Shown: one piece after another, positions 36,385 through 48,094 of the stretch
How positions within the stretch are numbered: the stretch's first letter is position 1
Layout of the letters: every line of letters begins with the position of its first letter
Origin: Siphonodentalium dalli
Taxonomy: Eukaryota > Mollusca > Scaphopoda > Gadilida > Siphonodentaliidae
Assembly (NCBI GenBank): GCA_032622095.1
Contig: CP136064.1
Location: 214,286,205-214,350,204 of the forward strand
DNA length: 64,000 nucleotides
Direction of reading: 5' to 3'
Program-made: the position numbers and the translations under genes
The notes under the pieces: model-generated
What the model saw: the letters and a program-made list of their open reading frames with translations, nothing else
Told to the model about the DNA's origin: nothing
Databases searched by the model: none

Positions 36385-36615
36385 GTATGCAGGCGCTATG
36401 CCAACTGGAGGAATGTCACATTCTACTAACATCGCCGAATATCTGAAGCAAATCGACCGTACAACTCTAAAGAAAACATCGTCTGACCTACACTCAATTG
36501 TAAATATTTACTTCTCGATTCGGGACGCAACTATCGGCGGTAAACTGACGAAAACGTTTTCGATACCAATAGTCACTGCATTTAATTAATATATAAGAAT
36601 GATGTTGTGTGTTGT
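36385..36615 (+). repeat. Dispersed repeat R4, intact-looking copy with a 63-codon ORF
   Basis: Matches 9690-9915. In this copy an ATG-initiated frame of 63 codons (36398-36589, MPTGGMSHSTNIAEYLKQ...) is open, while in the 9.7 kb copy it is interrupted. The ORF has no recognised domain and may be chance. Confidence 0.55.
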
Positions 36616-36815
36616 TCATTTGGATATACTATTTGTAAAATAATACTATTTTGAACAAGATTATTGTACATTTCTATTTGATCACTCTACATGAGTGTTT
36701 CACATCACTGTAACCATCTGCGCGGTGTTTCATCTTCCGCTAACAATGTCGTTATTTGATATTTTGACTGAATAAAAACGATAAAACAAACTAAACCGAA
36801 TCCGTCTATTTTCAG

Positions 36816-36864
36816 GTCTGCTACCATGGCCGCTGCAGGTACCTCGCACGAGCGCCTTTAGTAG
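36816..36864 (+). CDS. Exon D4: end of ADAM-type CR domain
   Basis: This 49 bp exon runs from phase 0 to phase 1: acceptor TTTTCAG, donor GTAG|GTGAGA at 36865. It encodes VCYHGRCRYLARAPLVG; the C..G.C core matches ADAMTS cysteine-rich domains best of the four copies. It closes cassette D. Confidence 0.93.
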
Positions 36865-37813
36865 GTGAGAATGGGCATATGTTTCATACAGTAATGCCCA
36901 AAGTAATTGACCACTTAACCACAGCAGAATTATGGGTAACTTTTCAGGATTTAGTCGGAAATATGGCTTGTTGCCATCCATCGGAAAGCTCTCGGGGAGA
37001 GCTTTCCGATGAATGGCACCAAGCCATATTTCCGACTAAATCCTGAAAAGTTACCCATAATTCTACTGTGGTTAAGTGGTCAATTAATTTGGGAATTACT
37101 GTATGTAGTAAAACTTTAAAACTATTTCAATCTATTTGCGGTGATTTTCGTGTACAATTTTCACTCGCCAAATTAGGATGGCAATCAAGAAGCTACTGAT
37201 CATTAAAGATGTATTCATGGTTCCAAACCTCCATATACTGTACAACAACAACAACAACTATTTAGCATCATTATTAACTGTGTTCAACTGCAAATAACTA
37301 TTGATGTCCCTCTAAAAACACAATAAAATAAAATAAAATGATAGAATATTCAATATCAATTAAGAGAGTGTCTTTCAGATGACACGTTTTGATCAGAAGA
37401 TGTTATTTGATTTGATACACTATAATCTAATTACAAAGCAAAATGGGTAAAATTTCACCTGGTAACCTGAATACATCTTTAAAGCATTCGAACCTTAGTT
37501 CACAAAGAAGTTACTATCCGATAATCAAATACTCACCTCCTCGTGATGTTGAGACATTTCTTCAAATTGTGTTCGGATAATTAATATTTTTGCGACCATA
37601 TATTCGTGATTTCTTTTCACGGAAGGAACATTTCGTATCAACGTTGAAAATACAATAGCCACAATGGTTTTAAGTAGAATTTGATTATAATATCAACAGT
37701 GGCAACAATAACGATCATGTAAAGAATATATACGCGTATGTTCTGTCGACTTTTTGTCCAATTGTTGTTATTTTAGTTTTTTCCATCACTACAAATTGTG
37801 AAATATATTTCAG
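36865..37813. other. Intron D4-E1 with hairpin MITE
   Basis: A MITE begins only 25 bp after the donor. The rest is AT-rich with (CAA)n at 37242-37258 and no exon. The acceptor is ATTTCAG, ending at 37813. Confidence 0.65.
36889..37100. mobile_element. Hairpin MITE, complete copy
   Basis: It starts CAGTAATGCCC and ends GG(A)ATTACTG, with arms of about 105 bp that are almost perfect reverse complements, meeting at CTCTCGGGGAGAG. It is flanked by TA (ATA / GTA), consistent with a TA target duplication. There is no coding capacity. Confidence 0.92.
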
Positions 37814-37939
37814 GGTGCTACGGAGACAAGTTCTATATGGACTGTAAGAATCTGGACAAGCGTTATTGCTATCAACAGTATTATAAGGACCTGTGCTGTG
37901 CTAAATGCGAGTCTTATCTCGATCCAAAGAACAGCCTAG
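37814..37939 (+). CDS. Exon E1: C6 module
   Basis: This 126 bp exon is phase 1-1: acceptor TTTCAG, donor CCTAG|GTAAGT at 37940. It encodes CYGDKFYMDCKNLDKRYC and YKDLCCAKCESYLDP. It is the C6 module of the incomplete last cassette. Confidence 0.92.
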   Translation, partial: GATETSSIWTVRIWTSVIAINSIIRTCAVLNASLISIQRTA

Positions 37940-38752
37940 GTAAGTAAGGCCTATCGTTTTGGGCTCCTGTTTTACGTCTACACGTAATTGTGATGAGGCG
38001 TATATTGTTGGTTGAATGGTGGTCGAGATATCGGCATGTGTTAGGTTTAAACGATGGAGTGGGCGCGTCAATCTAAAACACGGAAGGCACTTCTCATATC
38101 GATGCATTCAAGTTGTGACTGATATCAGGGAGTTTAATTATGACTTCAGTTTCATTATTTTGTGTGGTGTAATAAGCATCATACATTGCTATAACAACCA
38201 TTTATAATGCAATCGATAGACACAATTATAGCGACCAATAATACGTATAAAAAAGTAGGATCTGCATGTCTGTCCATATGTCTGTCTGTCCGGATTTTTC
38301 TCCCAGATTGCTGTTCCAATTTCAACCAAATTAGGTGTGCTGACTCGGGGTACCATGGCGTTATAACGGCGTTAGTTTTTCAAACTTTTGAATTAAAAAC
38401 AATTAATTAAATAAAGTTAATAAAAACAAATGGAAAATAAGCTCACTATGGGCCTATTTCAGAATCAAAGAAATCCAGTATGGACATATGTGATTAGTTA
38501 GGTCCAATATGAACATATTTGCACGAGTATATGTTGCAGCACCAGATGTACGATATTTATATATGTGTTATCACTGTGGCCCGGGTATAACTACAATGTA
38601 AGCTTATTCCAGAATCAAATAAATCCAAGGTGACAGCATGTAACAATGAAGATCGTCTTTGTTTGGATTGAACATGGTCACATGCTAGTGACATTAAAAT
38701 TTTAGCTATAACTTAATTTTATAGACTAACTTTAAATTATATATGTTAACAG
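37940..38752. other. Intron E1-E2
   Basis: Contains repeat R3 at 38240-38425. The acceptor TTAACAG ends at 38752. Confidence 0.6.
38240..38425 (+). repeat. Dispersed repeat R3, second copy
   Basis: AAGTAGGATCTG.(A)TGTCTG, GGATTTTTCTC.CAGA and CGGGGTACC.TGGC match 30525-30893, ending with TTTTGAATTAAAAA. Confidence 0.7.
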
Positions 38753-39406
38753 ACTGTCCATTCGGCGATAGAAGCATCATTTGTGACGCATCGTTGTGTG
38801 CCACATACAGTACAGCCATACTAAGTCAGTGCTGTGAGACCTGCCAACACATTCCTACTACCACCACAAAGCCCCCGACTACTACCACCAAAACAACGAC
38901 TACAACTACTACCACTACAACAACAACAACAACAACAACTACTACTACTACTACCACAACTACTACTACTACTACTACTACTACTACCACTACAACAACG
39001 ACTACTACTACTACTCCTACTACTACTATTGCTGCGACAACACGAAGACCATCAACTACAACAAAAGCTGCTACAACTATCACCCCTACTACCACGACGA
39101 CAACAACAACAACAACCACTACTACTACAACAACAACGCGAAAACCTTCGACGACGACAAAGACCACGACGACGAAAGCGACCACGATACCACCATCAAC
39201 ACCACCAAGAGTGTCACCAACAGCAACCGCTACTACTACTACGTCCACCACCACCACCACAGCCACCACCACGAGAACCCCCACAATGCCACCGACAACT
39301 ACAAGCAAGCCAGTAGATACCACAAGCACTACAGCGGCTACACGAAGGACGGTGCCGACAACGGACTCCCCGAGGGCAGGCGGCACATTCGACGACGATC
39401 TGACAG
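38753..39406 (+). CDS. Exon E2: C6 module and long juxtamembrane Thr-rich stalk
   Basis: This 654 bp exon is phase 1-1: acceptor AACAG, donor ACAG|GTATAG at 39407. The C6 module is CPFGDRSIICDAS...QCCETC. About 170 residues of Thr-rich stalk follow, with Lys, Arg, Pro and Ser more frequent than in the other linkers and two RKPSTTTK/RRPSTTTK-like repeats. It ends in an acidic FDDDLT. Unlike the other C6-Thr exons it carries no CR start and leaves in phase 1, so it joins the transmembrane exon. It is the membrane-proximal mucin stalk. Confidence 0.92.
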
Positions 39407-39753
39407 GTATAGTAATGCCCTAATTAATCGACTCCATAACCACAGCAGAATTATGGGTAATTTTTCAGGATTTAGTCGGAAATATGGTAAATCCTGAAAA
39501 ATTACCCATAATTCTGCTGTGGTTATGGAGTCGATTAATTAGGGCATTACTGTATAGTCACAAATCCTTACAACAAAGTGGTGTTTTCACCGAAAAAGAT
39601 GCTTAGGCAAAGAAAATTCTTTGTCCTTTTGAATGAGAAATAACTAGAATTGTTTGATATACGTTTTATTTTCGCTCTAATGTATATTTATACTTTCTAA
39701 TTTGAAATACACGAACATTATATTCCTTAGTTAATTATCGTGTTCCTTTTCAG
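39407..39753. other. Intron E2-TM with MITE at the donor
   Basis: A short intron of 347 bp; 143 bp of it is a MITE that starts at intron base 4. The acceptor is CTTTTCAG, ending at 39753. Confidence 0.8.
39410..39552. mobile_element. Hairpin MITE, loop-deleted copy abutting a splice donor
   Basis: It starts (T)AGTAATGCCCTAATTAATC and ends GATTAATTAGGGCATTACTG, with arms of about 68 bp; the central part of the palindrome is missing. It begins within the GTATAG donor hexamer of exon E2. Confidence 0.9.
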
Positions 39754-39872
39754 ATGCAGACATCGCAATAATTGTTGTTGCTGTGTTGGCGATACTCATT
39801 CTCGTAGTGGTGGCTGTTATAATGGTCATCATATTCCAAAAGGGGCTGTGCAAGAGAACTCCAAGATCAGAG
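39754..39872 (+). CDS. Exon TM: transmembrane helix and stop-transfer
   Basis: This 119 bp exon enters in phase 1 and leaves in phase 0 (GAG|GTATGG at 39873). It encodes DAD followed by about 25 uninterrupted hydrophobic residues (IAIIVVAVLAILILVVVAV and on), then QKGLCKR, a basic stop-transfer. This makes the product a type I membrane protein with the CR/mucin array outside. A Cys next to the membrane could be palmitoylated (inference). Confidence 0.93.
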
Positions 39873-41484
39873 GTATGGCGTCTTTTCTGTCGATCGTTAT
39901 AAGTATAATTTTGGTTGACATTTATGAGTATAATTGTGTGTTGGCATAACAATTTTATTTGAGAGACATAGCATTTTTGTAGGTTTGGCTGGGTTTGGAG
40001 CACTTTCCCACCTCTTTGGGATCTCCGTGTGTCTGATAAAAGGCGGCCTGACACATGCGTCTGTTTTTTGCAGAACCTGTCGTGATAATTATGGGTTGAC
40101 ATGTATAGGTAAACACCGATAAAACAATGAAACGGCACAAGCGTTTATCAACAAGCGTTTATATGGTATTCAAAATCTAAACGCAATGTTTTATTTTTTA
40201 TGGATTGCGTGTATGCGTTTAAGTCTATATGTTAAAGTTTGCCGTAGTAAAGGCTATTATATATTTCCTATAACTATCTGTGGTGTATGTGCAACTAAAG
40301 ACCATATACACGTCTTATTCAACTTTAGGTTATGTCACCAACGTCAAGTTGAAGCCCTTTATTATGGTTTAATACCTGTATATGGTTAAGATAGCATTGA
40401 AGTGTTTAACAGAATTACTGTGTTATGTATAAATAAAATATATGCGTTATGCCCGCTTCAGCTGGTAGATAGTGAACTTCTATGTTGATGTGTGTCGTGT
40501 GTGGTTCCAAAACTGCATGTAACAGTGATAAGTTCCATAAGTTCTATAATTTTTAACCTGCATAAACAAGCGTTTAGAATCCGCTTAGACCATATAAATA
40601 ATCATATGTTTAGATCCGGAATGAAATGTCACAAGTACAAAACTCACATAATTTGTTCGAAACGCCGCGAATCGAATGACCTTCAATAATGAATTGTTCG
40701 CAGTTTTTACTGTTTATTTCATCCATAATTGCCTAAATTATAATACTGGAATAATGTTGAAACTGGATAATTTCTGATTATTTTTACTCGACGTGGATAT
40801 GGCGATAATGATATAGAATCGATTAAATATGTGATTATTCGCGTGTGCAGTACGTGTTGGGTTCACCGCCACAGAAGCTGATGTTAGGCCAATATTTTAG
40901 GGGTAAATTAATCACCCCCAAACTAATATAATTGAAAAGGGTTGACAGGTTTGGACATGGTCCGATATTAAGGGAAACACAACTTCAGTTTATTTTTGGC
41001 CCAAAGACTAGTCGTGGTTAATTAAGACAATCTGCGACCACCCAAATCGCTTACTTGGGTTGTATCAAAATAAGCAAGATTCCAGCTCAGGCAAATGCCT
41101 TTGTCATAAATGTACATGTACAGTCCATATATTGTTGGTAGGTCATTCTATTATTAGACTATTGGATTACTGACATTTGTTTCAAATGCCACGTGTAAAC
41201 AAAACTTCTAAAGGCTTTGACCTGCTAATTTCAGGTGGAATGTGCACCTATGTTGCAATTATAACACACCTGCGTTTTAACATATTACAAGTTACACAAA
41301 TGTGTGGCACAACATGGCTATTGTCTAGTCTATCATGACTTTTAAGTTATTTAAATTCGAACAGTACTATTTATCGGTCAATTTTGAATTCGCGCAACAT
41401 AAATGTATTGCTTGAATTTCATTATCGCATACATACTATCATCATACTTATACTATAAGCGAGACCACCAAGTAGTGGCCATAT

Positions 41485-41665
41485 TGAATTCATCCAGCCC
41501 CGTTCTGCAGTTTAAGTGCCAGCGGTCAAAGTTCTGTAGGTGCATTCCATATATGGAATTCATGGATATTCAAAAGCTCCAAATATGTAATTCATGAATA
41601 TTCAAAACTCTATATATGGAATGCACCTTAAACCGCGGAACGGGAGCTGGATGGATCCAACATGG
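41485..41665. repeat. Imperfect palindrome
   Basis: Outer arms CATCCAGCCCCGTTCTGCAG / CCGCGGAACGGGAGCTGGATG and inner arms GTGCATTCCATATAT / ATATATGGAATGCAC pair around a roughly 60 bp centre. It is a MITE-like hairpin. Confidence 0.75.
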
Positions 41666-43234
41666 CCGCGACTCGGTGGCAGGACTTATTGCTACAGGTG
41701 CACTGTGCATGTACCAGTATGTTCTTGAGGAAATTCGTAATTTGTTAACTTTTATTTCTAAATTATATGCTACAAAGGGCGTTTATATGTAGATCACCAC
41801 TTCAGGAAACATTAATCTATATATATGTAATAAATTCATGTCACTTTGATAATTATTTCCAGAAAATATGATGTCCAGGTATGAACTCAATGTACATGTT
41901 AATCCATAAATCAGCTTATTGTGACCACACTAAACACGTTCAATGCTTAAAGCGGCGCACAATGTTCAGGTGTAAAATTAGAGCAAAGTGATTCTTCAAA
42001 GATCTTTATCATATTTCTGAGATCAGCATACAGTACCGGTATGTCGATAAAACTACAAAATACTCATTTGCGGACTCTATAGATACTTTGGAAAAAAACA
42101 CAGTAACGCTCTTTATGTTGACAACTCATAGTCCATATATCACGATATAAATTATTGAATGTATTGATCAAAAACCTACTTTGGTCCGCCGGAACGTGAC
42201 AAGAGCGAAGAATCACAATAGGTCAAAGTTTATTGCATTGAACATTACATATCACTTTAAATTTACTCTTCAATATTAATATATTTAGATTATATACATT
42301 TAGGTTATAGACACATCTGCCTAAACATATTGATGTGTTTATAATCTAAACAGATGCCTTCCATAAACGTGTTTATTAGCTAAACACATGGACGCTTTTG
42401 TAACATAAACGATATGTTTATTGGTTGTGTTTATTTTCTAAACACATCGGCTGTTTAAGTTGTAATCATATTCCCTAAACATATGGATGTGTTTGTAACA
42501 TAAACGTTGGCTTTATCATTAATACACTTGGTTAGGGTTTAAACGTCGACACGCGTAATTAACTCTAACATAATGGTGTTTATAACATGTCACAAAAATC
42601 TAAACACTTGTTTTTACAGTGTAATTTTGTGTTGGCATAATCACTTTTATTTGAGAGACATGGCATATATAGTAGGTTGGATACTTTCTTGGGATTTCCG
42701 TGTGTGTTATAAAAGGCAATCGGACACATCCGTCAATAATTTTGTCAGTAAATGCAGTGGTACTTCTAGATTGACATTTATAACGACACCAGGGCGTATA
42801 TATTAGATAAAAGACTGATTATGTGATGTCGCCAATTATATAATAGATAAACCGACCCTGCGAAAAGCGATATTATTACGTCAATGATAACACCAGCGTA
42901 GAAATTGTCATATTATTAAAAGGTTGATTATCTATATTTATCAAATGATTATGAGAGGAATTTCTAACAATTGTTATCCATTTGCAGATATTTTACTTAC
43001 GCTTACCGTTTGGTCATATCATGTTGTGATGGCATAACAATTTTATTTTATTCTATGGTACGTTTTTTTGACACTTTCTTTAGATCTTTGTGATGTTTGA
43101 TAAAATGCAACCAGACAAATACATATACGTCTGCGGTACATGCCATAATATTCACTGTGATGAATGAAATATCTTGAAACTCAAACCGTTCAACAAAATA
43201 CCGCGTCACACCTAAATAAGTTAACATTTAAATG

Positions 43235-43640
43235 TACTCAATCTGATTAGATGGTCTCCATAACATCAGATTCCAACAACAATAACGACAACAACAACAA
43301 CAAAATTTTTTGATATGCCGCTTCAGTTATCAGAATCGATTAATTGCCCAAAGATAATGCTAACCACAGTCAACTATAGTATAATATTGCCCTAAACCTG
43401 TTACCAACATTTTGTTCAACGAAATTTGGCCGGTTTGTCAAATATCTAACTCCCAAAGCCACTTTTAGAGATATTAGAGTTATCCATCTTCTTCCGCAAT
43501 TTGCTCGTCGACTTTTTGCCAGGCCACTAAAAATTACCGTTGGTTAAAAATAATAAATTTCAAAATTCGATATCTCATCACTCTGAGCTTTGATGTGTGG
43601 GTTCCTCGACGCGAATCAAATAATTTTTACCCCCGAAACC
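43235..43640 (+). repeat. Dispersed repeat R2, copy
   Basis: ATGTACTCAATCTGATTAGA, (CAA)n, TAACCACAGTCAACTATAGT and GAGCTTTGATGTGTGGGTTC match 32270-32720. Confidence 0.7.
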
Positions 43641-43744
43641 AAAGAAATTGTAATTTGGGAGAGTAAATTCGGATTATACATCTTCAATATGAAATTAAGA
43701 ATATTTCATTCTATATACTTACTATTTCACTCGTTTATCTTCAG

Positions 43745-43900
43745 AAGCAAAAAGATAGCCAAGATTCCGAAACGACTAAACCTGATGGTGATGATGGCGT
43801 TCCTGCAATATGGTTTAAACAGGCGCCAAAATTTTCAGGATATGGACAGTTCAATGAACCCATCTCCCAGAAACCTATGAATTCTCCTTTCGTGCTTTAA
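43745..43900 (+). CDS. Terminal exon: cytoplasmic tail and stop
   Basis: This 156 bp segment enters in phase 0 after TTATCTTCAG and encodes 51 residues then TAA at 43898-43900. It starts KQKDSQDSETTKPDGDDG (acidic and polar) and contains a YGQF (YxxPhi-like sorting motif) and a C-terminal SPFVL (hydrophobic-x-hydrophobic, a class II PDZ-ligand pattern). These motif readings are suggestive only. With the 13 residues after the membrane helix, the tail is about 64 residues. Confidence 0.88.
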   Translation, partial: KQKDSQDSETTKPDGDDGVPAIWFKQAPKFSGYGQFNEPISQKPMNSPFVL

Positions 43901-46550
43901 TCATATGTTTCATTTGTCATCAGCTTTGTTACTATTACATAGCTTACGAAATTCATTGTCTGTGCAATCGTCATTCCAGTAAAGTGGGCTGTTAGTTCAA
44001 CATCCCCAAATCCAACGTGACACCAAGGTACATGGAATCACAATTGTCATAAGCTATTTTCGACTGGTCGGGCAACTGAATATTGTATTAACTCATAACT
44101 GATTACGTCGTGGAAACCTCAATACATATACGAATATTTACATAGACCGTGTGTTTTACACTAAATCCTGTTCTATGATTGGTCAACTGCCAATAGGGTC
44201 ATGTGTTTCATATCTCATTAAAACACACCATAATACTAACTAACTTCACACATTGTTGGCCTAGATGACTAAAAGCTGCCAAGAGAATAACATGGCATGT
44301 TTTCTTAGTGCGCGGCCATAGACTAAGCGATCGATGAGTAGAATATTGGGCTAACTCATTGTGTCGCATGGTGTAATGTGTCCCAACTGCTGAAATCTTT
44401 TAGAAAATACATCTAGATCAGTTTATTGTAATTCATAAGGAAATGAAATTAATATAGTTGGAGTGTGTTATATTGAGGGTATGTCGCTGTGGTTATTGGA
44501 GCACATTTCGTGCGAACCACTTCACGCTTCATACAATGTTCTCAACGGCCACATCGCAATACCCGTCAATAAAACACACTCGAACTACATTCATTTCTTA
44601 ATTAACCTTCAATACTAAACTGATTCTCCCATATGTTTTAAATGTATATGTTGGAATGGTTTATTCTTCATCTGGAGGGATGTTCAAGAAATATAAGTAT
44701 ACGACAGACAGAGAAAAATATCACACAATTGAAGAATTCTTATTCAGCTGTGTGAAATGTTTATATGATATATAAGTTCTGGTCGTTTGTTGAACTTATT
44801 ATGTGAACATTTCCCGAGGGAACTACTCGTCAATTAGCACTTAATATTTACATAGCCAGTGTGTGATACACTAAATCTTGTTCTGTGGTTGGTCAACTGC
44901 CAATTTGGTCATGCGTTTCATATCCAAATAAAACACACAATAACACGAACCGACGTCACACCTTGTTGATCTAGATGACTAAATTCGGTCGATACAATAA
45001 CTGGGCGTATTTTCTAAGTGCGGGCCATAGCTATTACTAATCGATCGATCACTCACAGGTAGACTATCAATTTGGACTAACTTATAGTGCATGCTGCATA
45101 GTGTAATATATCCAGCTGATTTTACAGACATTGATAAAGAAAATGCTATTTAATATAGGAATTGAATGTAATTGGAGTGTGTTTTCTTGAGCGGTATGTT
45201 GCCGTAGCCATCGGGGCACATTTGGTGTGAACCGATTCGCGCTTCACACAATGAACCAAACGGCCACGACGCAATAACCTTCAATAAAATACTCTTAAAC
45301 TACATTAATTTCTTAAATGAGGATAGGGTTACTGGAATCACACATTTGCTCCTCTTTTTTGTTTAGCTTTTTGTTTTTTGGAGTTCTGCCATAGTAAAGG
45401 TGTCAAAAGGCCACTACTATGATTGGATTCTAAAAATCAGCAGTCATAACATGATATGCGAAATCCCATGCACAAGGGCGGGACATCGTGTGTGCTGTAA
45501 TACATGTGCATGATGTGCACATTTGCAATCAAATCACAAGAGTCAATTGGTTTTCAGACATGTAATATACATAGTTTATTAATCTACATGGATATATATA
45601 CAAACGCATTCTATAGATGGCACGTACACACGAACTGTATAGAAGTTGAGGTTATTATACATACATGCAATGAGGTAGGATTTGCTGGATACAGGCAAAA
45701 CTAGTGGAATCAAATTCTTCTGATGTAATTATGATGCATCGCATGAAGTACATGGAGTGGACAAATGTTGCAGACTAACCGTTGGCTTTGTCAACTGTTG
45801 CGTTTCTTACCCGTCTCGTGCACCAACAATATCTAGTGTATGTCTGTTAATGTACATGAACAGCGGATTGCCATTTATCGGCAGGTTGATTCGTGAAATG
45901 AGCTGATAAATATTCCATCTGTTGGTGATTGTGTTTTGTCTCAGACGTGTAATATTCAAGATTCGGACTGCTTTTAGAGCCTTTCAAAATCGCAGTCAAA
46001 AATAAGAAAAAGTTGGTTTTATCCAAAACTAGTGCATCTAAAGGGTGTGGAAATTGTTTATATGCACGAAAGCTGGTTGTTTTACCCGACGGAACAAGCA
46101 TTGGCCCGTGGACCTGCGATTCGCAACGATGTTCGCAAACTCTAAATTCTTATAGATGAGTCCACTCTTAACGGGAGGGGCAAAGACGTCTGCTCAAATA
46201 AATTGATATTACAGCCTGTGCTTATGCTGATTTACACACAAGAACATTACCTGTTCTTGACTTCAAATGTGAAAACATTAACGAAGGCCACCCAAAATGA
46301 AAGACAATGCTATAGTCGTAAATAAATTTCCAACAACCGTGCACAAATCACATGTCCATTATGTTATAATTTGACAACAACAACAACATGTTTGGAAATG
46401 TTTGATGGCATCAGAAGTTTCAATGCATGCAACACACGACCAGCTCGATCTCTGATTGGATTAATAAATGCGCTATTAATTATTGAGACTGCTGTGGAAA
46501 GAACGAAGACGACTTCAACTCCTTATACCTTATTCGAAATTGTTTCTATT
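43901..46550. other. 3' flank of the ADAMTS-like gene; tandem-duplicated repeat, otherwise nothing recognised
   Basis: No AATAAA lies close to the stop; the first clear one is near 44568, inside a repeat. About 44138-44600 and 44848-45320 are diverged direct copies (GTTCT.TG.TTGGTCAACTGCCAAT shared), and 25110-25220 is a related reverse copy. 45.4-46.5 kb shows no recognised feature. Confidence 0.5.
44138..45320 (+). repeat. Diverged tandem duplication, two ~470 bp copies ~710 bp apart
   Basis: Shared landmarks in order: TACATAG(A/C)C.GTGTG.T, TTGGTCAACTGCCAAT, TAGATGACTAAA, GGAGTGTGTT.T.TTGAG, and TCAATAAAA.AC.CT followed by TTCATTTCTTAA-like sequence. Confidence 0.7.
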
Positions 46551-46554
46551 TAAG

Positions 46555-46740
46555 TCAAACAAAGACTTTCCACGCACCACACACACACACACCCCACCCA
46601 GATCAAAAATGGCCGCCGTCCAGAGAGGTTAAAATAGGGCATCCGTGTCATTTATCGGCCCTTGACCGATTTAGGTGTTGTATGGTCGCCCCAAAACCGC
46701 TATAAATATTCACCCCACACACACACCCACCCACCACTGA
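46555..46740 (+). repeat. ~140 bp tandem repeat array, left part
   Basis: It carries GATC(A)AAAATGGCCGCCGTCC, AGGGCATCCGTGTCATTTAT and CTATAAATATTCACC, the same monomer as at 52766-53330. The array stops where the LINE begins. Confidence 0.8.
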
Positions 46741-46894
46741 TTGCGCATGCGCGAGGTGCTGGTTGAATTTGAAAAATCTGACGGTTATTTCTTCACATTT
46801 ATCGTTCAAACAACTGAATTTTAATTCTTTGTGACTCTAAAATGTTGGATATATTAGACTGAGTGTACTCCTTCCGATACAACAAGAAATCTAT

Positions 46895-48094
46895 ATGGAT
46901 CGCGAGAAGAGAAAGGCTAGTAACGAACTAACATCGCCTCCACCACCACCACAGGCACCAGGTGAGCGAATAAACATGGCGGCCAAAAGCAATGATCAAG
47001 ATGAACCAATCTCAGAAATTATCTCGCAGTCCTTCAGTGTTTTAAATGAAGATGATTCTATTTTTCAAACACATGCCAATCTAAACAATACTGATTTTTC
47101 AAAATTTGGTCCTGTGAATTCCACCTCGGTCATTCCAAGTTCGGGTGTGACCCAGAATGACCAGAATGACCAAAATGGCGAGAATAACCCGAATTCTATG
47201 ACAAAAATTCTTAATTCTTTTGGAATCTCACCTGTTGTTATGAATCAAGAGAATAATAGTAATCCAGGTGAAAATCAAAATCCACAGTTTGGTGCTATTT
47301 TAATGATATTAAGCGCCATGAACAGTAAACTGGACACTTTAGACGACCTGAAACGCGAATTCAGCTCCGTAAAAACAAGACTTGACAAGGTAGAATCCAC
47401 TGTTGATGATATGGATAAACATGTAAACACTGCTAAGGAAACATATGAAATAGCTGCACAAAAAGTGAGTGAGGTGATTACTAATCAAGGTGATTTATCT
47501 AAAGCGATCGATCGCATGGAACGTAAACAAGGTCGCATGGTAGCCGAAATTGACGCTCTCCGAGTCGAAAACGCCAAAGCAAAGGAACGCGTTATTGACC
47601 TTCAGACTCGATCAATGAAGTATAATTTGATTTTCTCTGGGATCGATGAAACGGAGACCGACCTAATATCTACTGAAAATGTGCTCCGAAAATTCATGAA
47701 AGACATTCTGAAAATTAAAGAAAATATGATATTTTCAAATGTCCATAGACTAGGCGACAACAAGGGTCAAGGTAAAAGTGGTAGACCCGATAGGCCTCGC
47801 CAAATAATCGCCAAATTTGTGCACCACAATCAACTCAACTTGGTGAAAAAAACAACAGGGGAAATCGGAAATAACAAGTACTTTGTGAACAAACAATTTC
47901 CCAAGGAAATCGCCGAGTACAGGAAATCAGTTCTTCTTCCACTAAGAAAGCAAGCCAAGGTCGCGGGAAAGAAAGTGCGTGTAGTGGGGGACAAAATTTA
48001 TGTAAATAACGAACAATTCCAGCCAGATGAGAAACCTTCTTACCGGTATGTTGATGGGATGTTCTCTCCACTTGGCCAGGAAGAGATGGAATAG
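46895..48094 (+). CDS. LINE ORF1 protein (L1-ORF1p-like RNA-binding protein)
   Basis: The ORF has 399 codons. Residues 1-130 are low-complexity and Asn/Pro-rich. About 140-240 look like a coiled coil (DTLDDLKREFSSVKTRLDKV...IDRMERKQGRMVAEIDAL), followed by RSMKYNLIFSGIDETETD, the typical opening of an L1-type RRM, and a basic C-terminal domain (RPRQIIAKF...YFVNKQFPKE). Family knowledge: such proteins trimerise and coat element RNA as a chaperone. It ends in TAG at 48092-48094, and ORF2 continues directly in the same frame. The start at 46895 is the first ATG after the leader and has ATATGG context. Confidence 0.9.
   Translation: MDREKRKASNELTSPPPPPQAPGERINMAAKSNDQDEPISEIISQSFSVLNEDDSIFQTHANLNNTDFSKFGPVNSTSVIPSSGVTQNDQNDQNGENNPNSMTKILNSFGISPVVMNQENNSNPGENQNPQFGAILMILSAMNSKLDTLDDLKREFSSVKTRLDKVESTVDDMDKHVNTAKETYEIAAQKVSEVITNQGDLSKAIDRMERKQGRMVAEIDALRVENAKAKERVIDLQTRSMKYNLIFSGIDETETDLISTENVLRKFMKDILKIKENMIFSNVHRLGDNKGQGKSGRPDRPRQIIAKFVHHNQLNLVKKTTGEIGNNKYFVNKQFPKEIAEYRKSVLLPLRKQAKVAGKKVRVVGDKIYVNNEQFQPDEKPSYRYVDGMFSPLGQEEME

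Larger units (their letters stand above)
35608..36815. other. Intron D3-D4
   Basis: It contains a diverged tRNA-like SINE head (36166-36350) and repeat R4 with a 63-codon ORF (36385-36615). The acceptor is TATTTTCAG, ending at 36815. Confidence 0.6.
39873..43744. other. Last intron, 3.9 kb
   Basis: It contains an imperfect palindrome at 41485-41665, a stretch rich in TAAACACAT/ATGTGTTTA at 42300-42610, and repeat R2 at 43235-43640. No further exon was found between the TM and tail exons. The acceptor is preceded by a good pyrimidine tract. Confidence 0.55.

Noticed and set aside
42300-42610. Telomere-like repeat from TAAACACAT units
   Set aside because: The motifs are irregular, in both orientations and spaced; no uniform tandem period.
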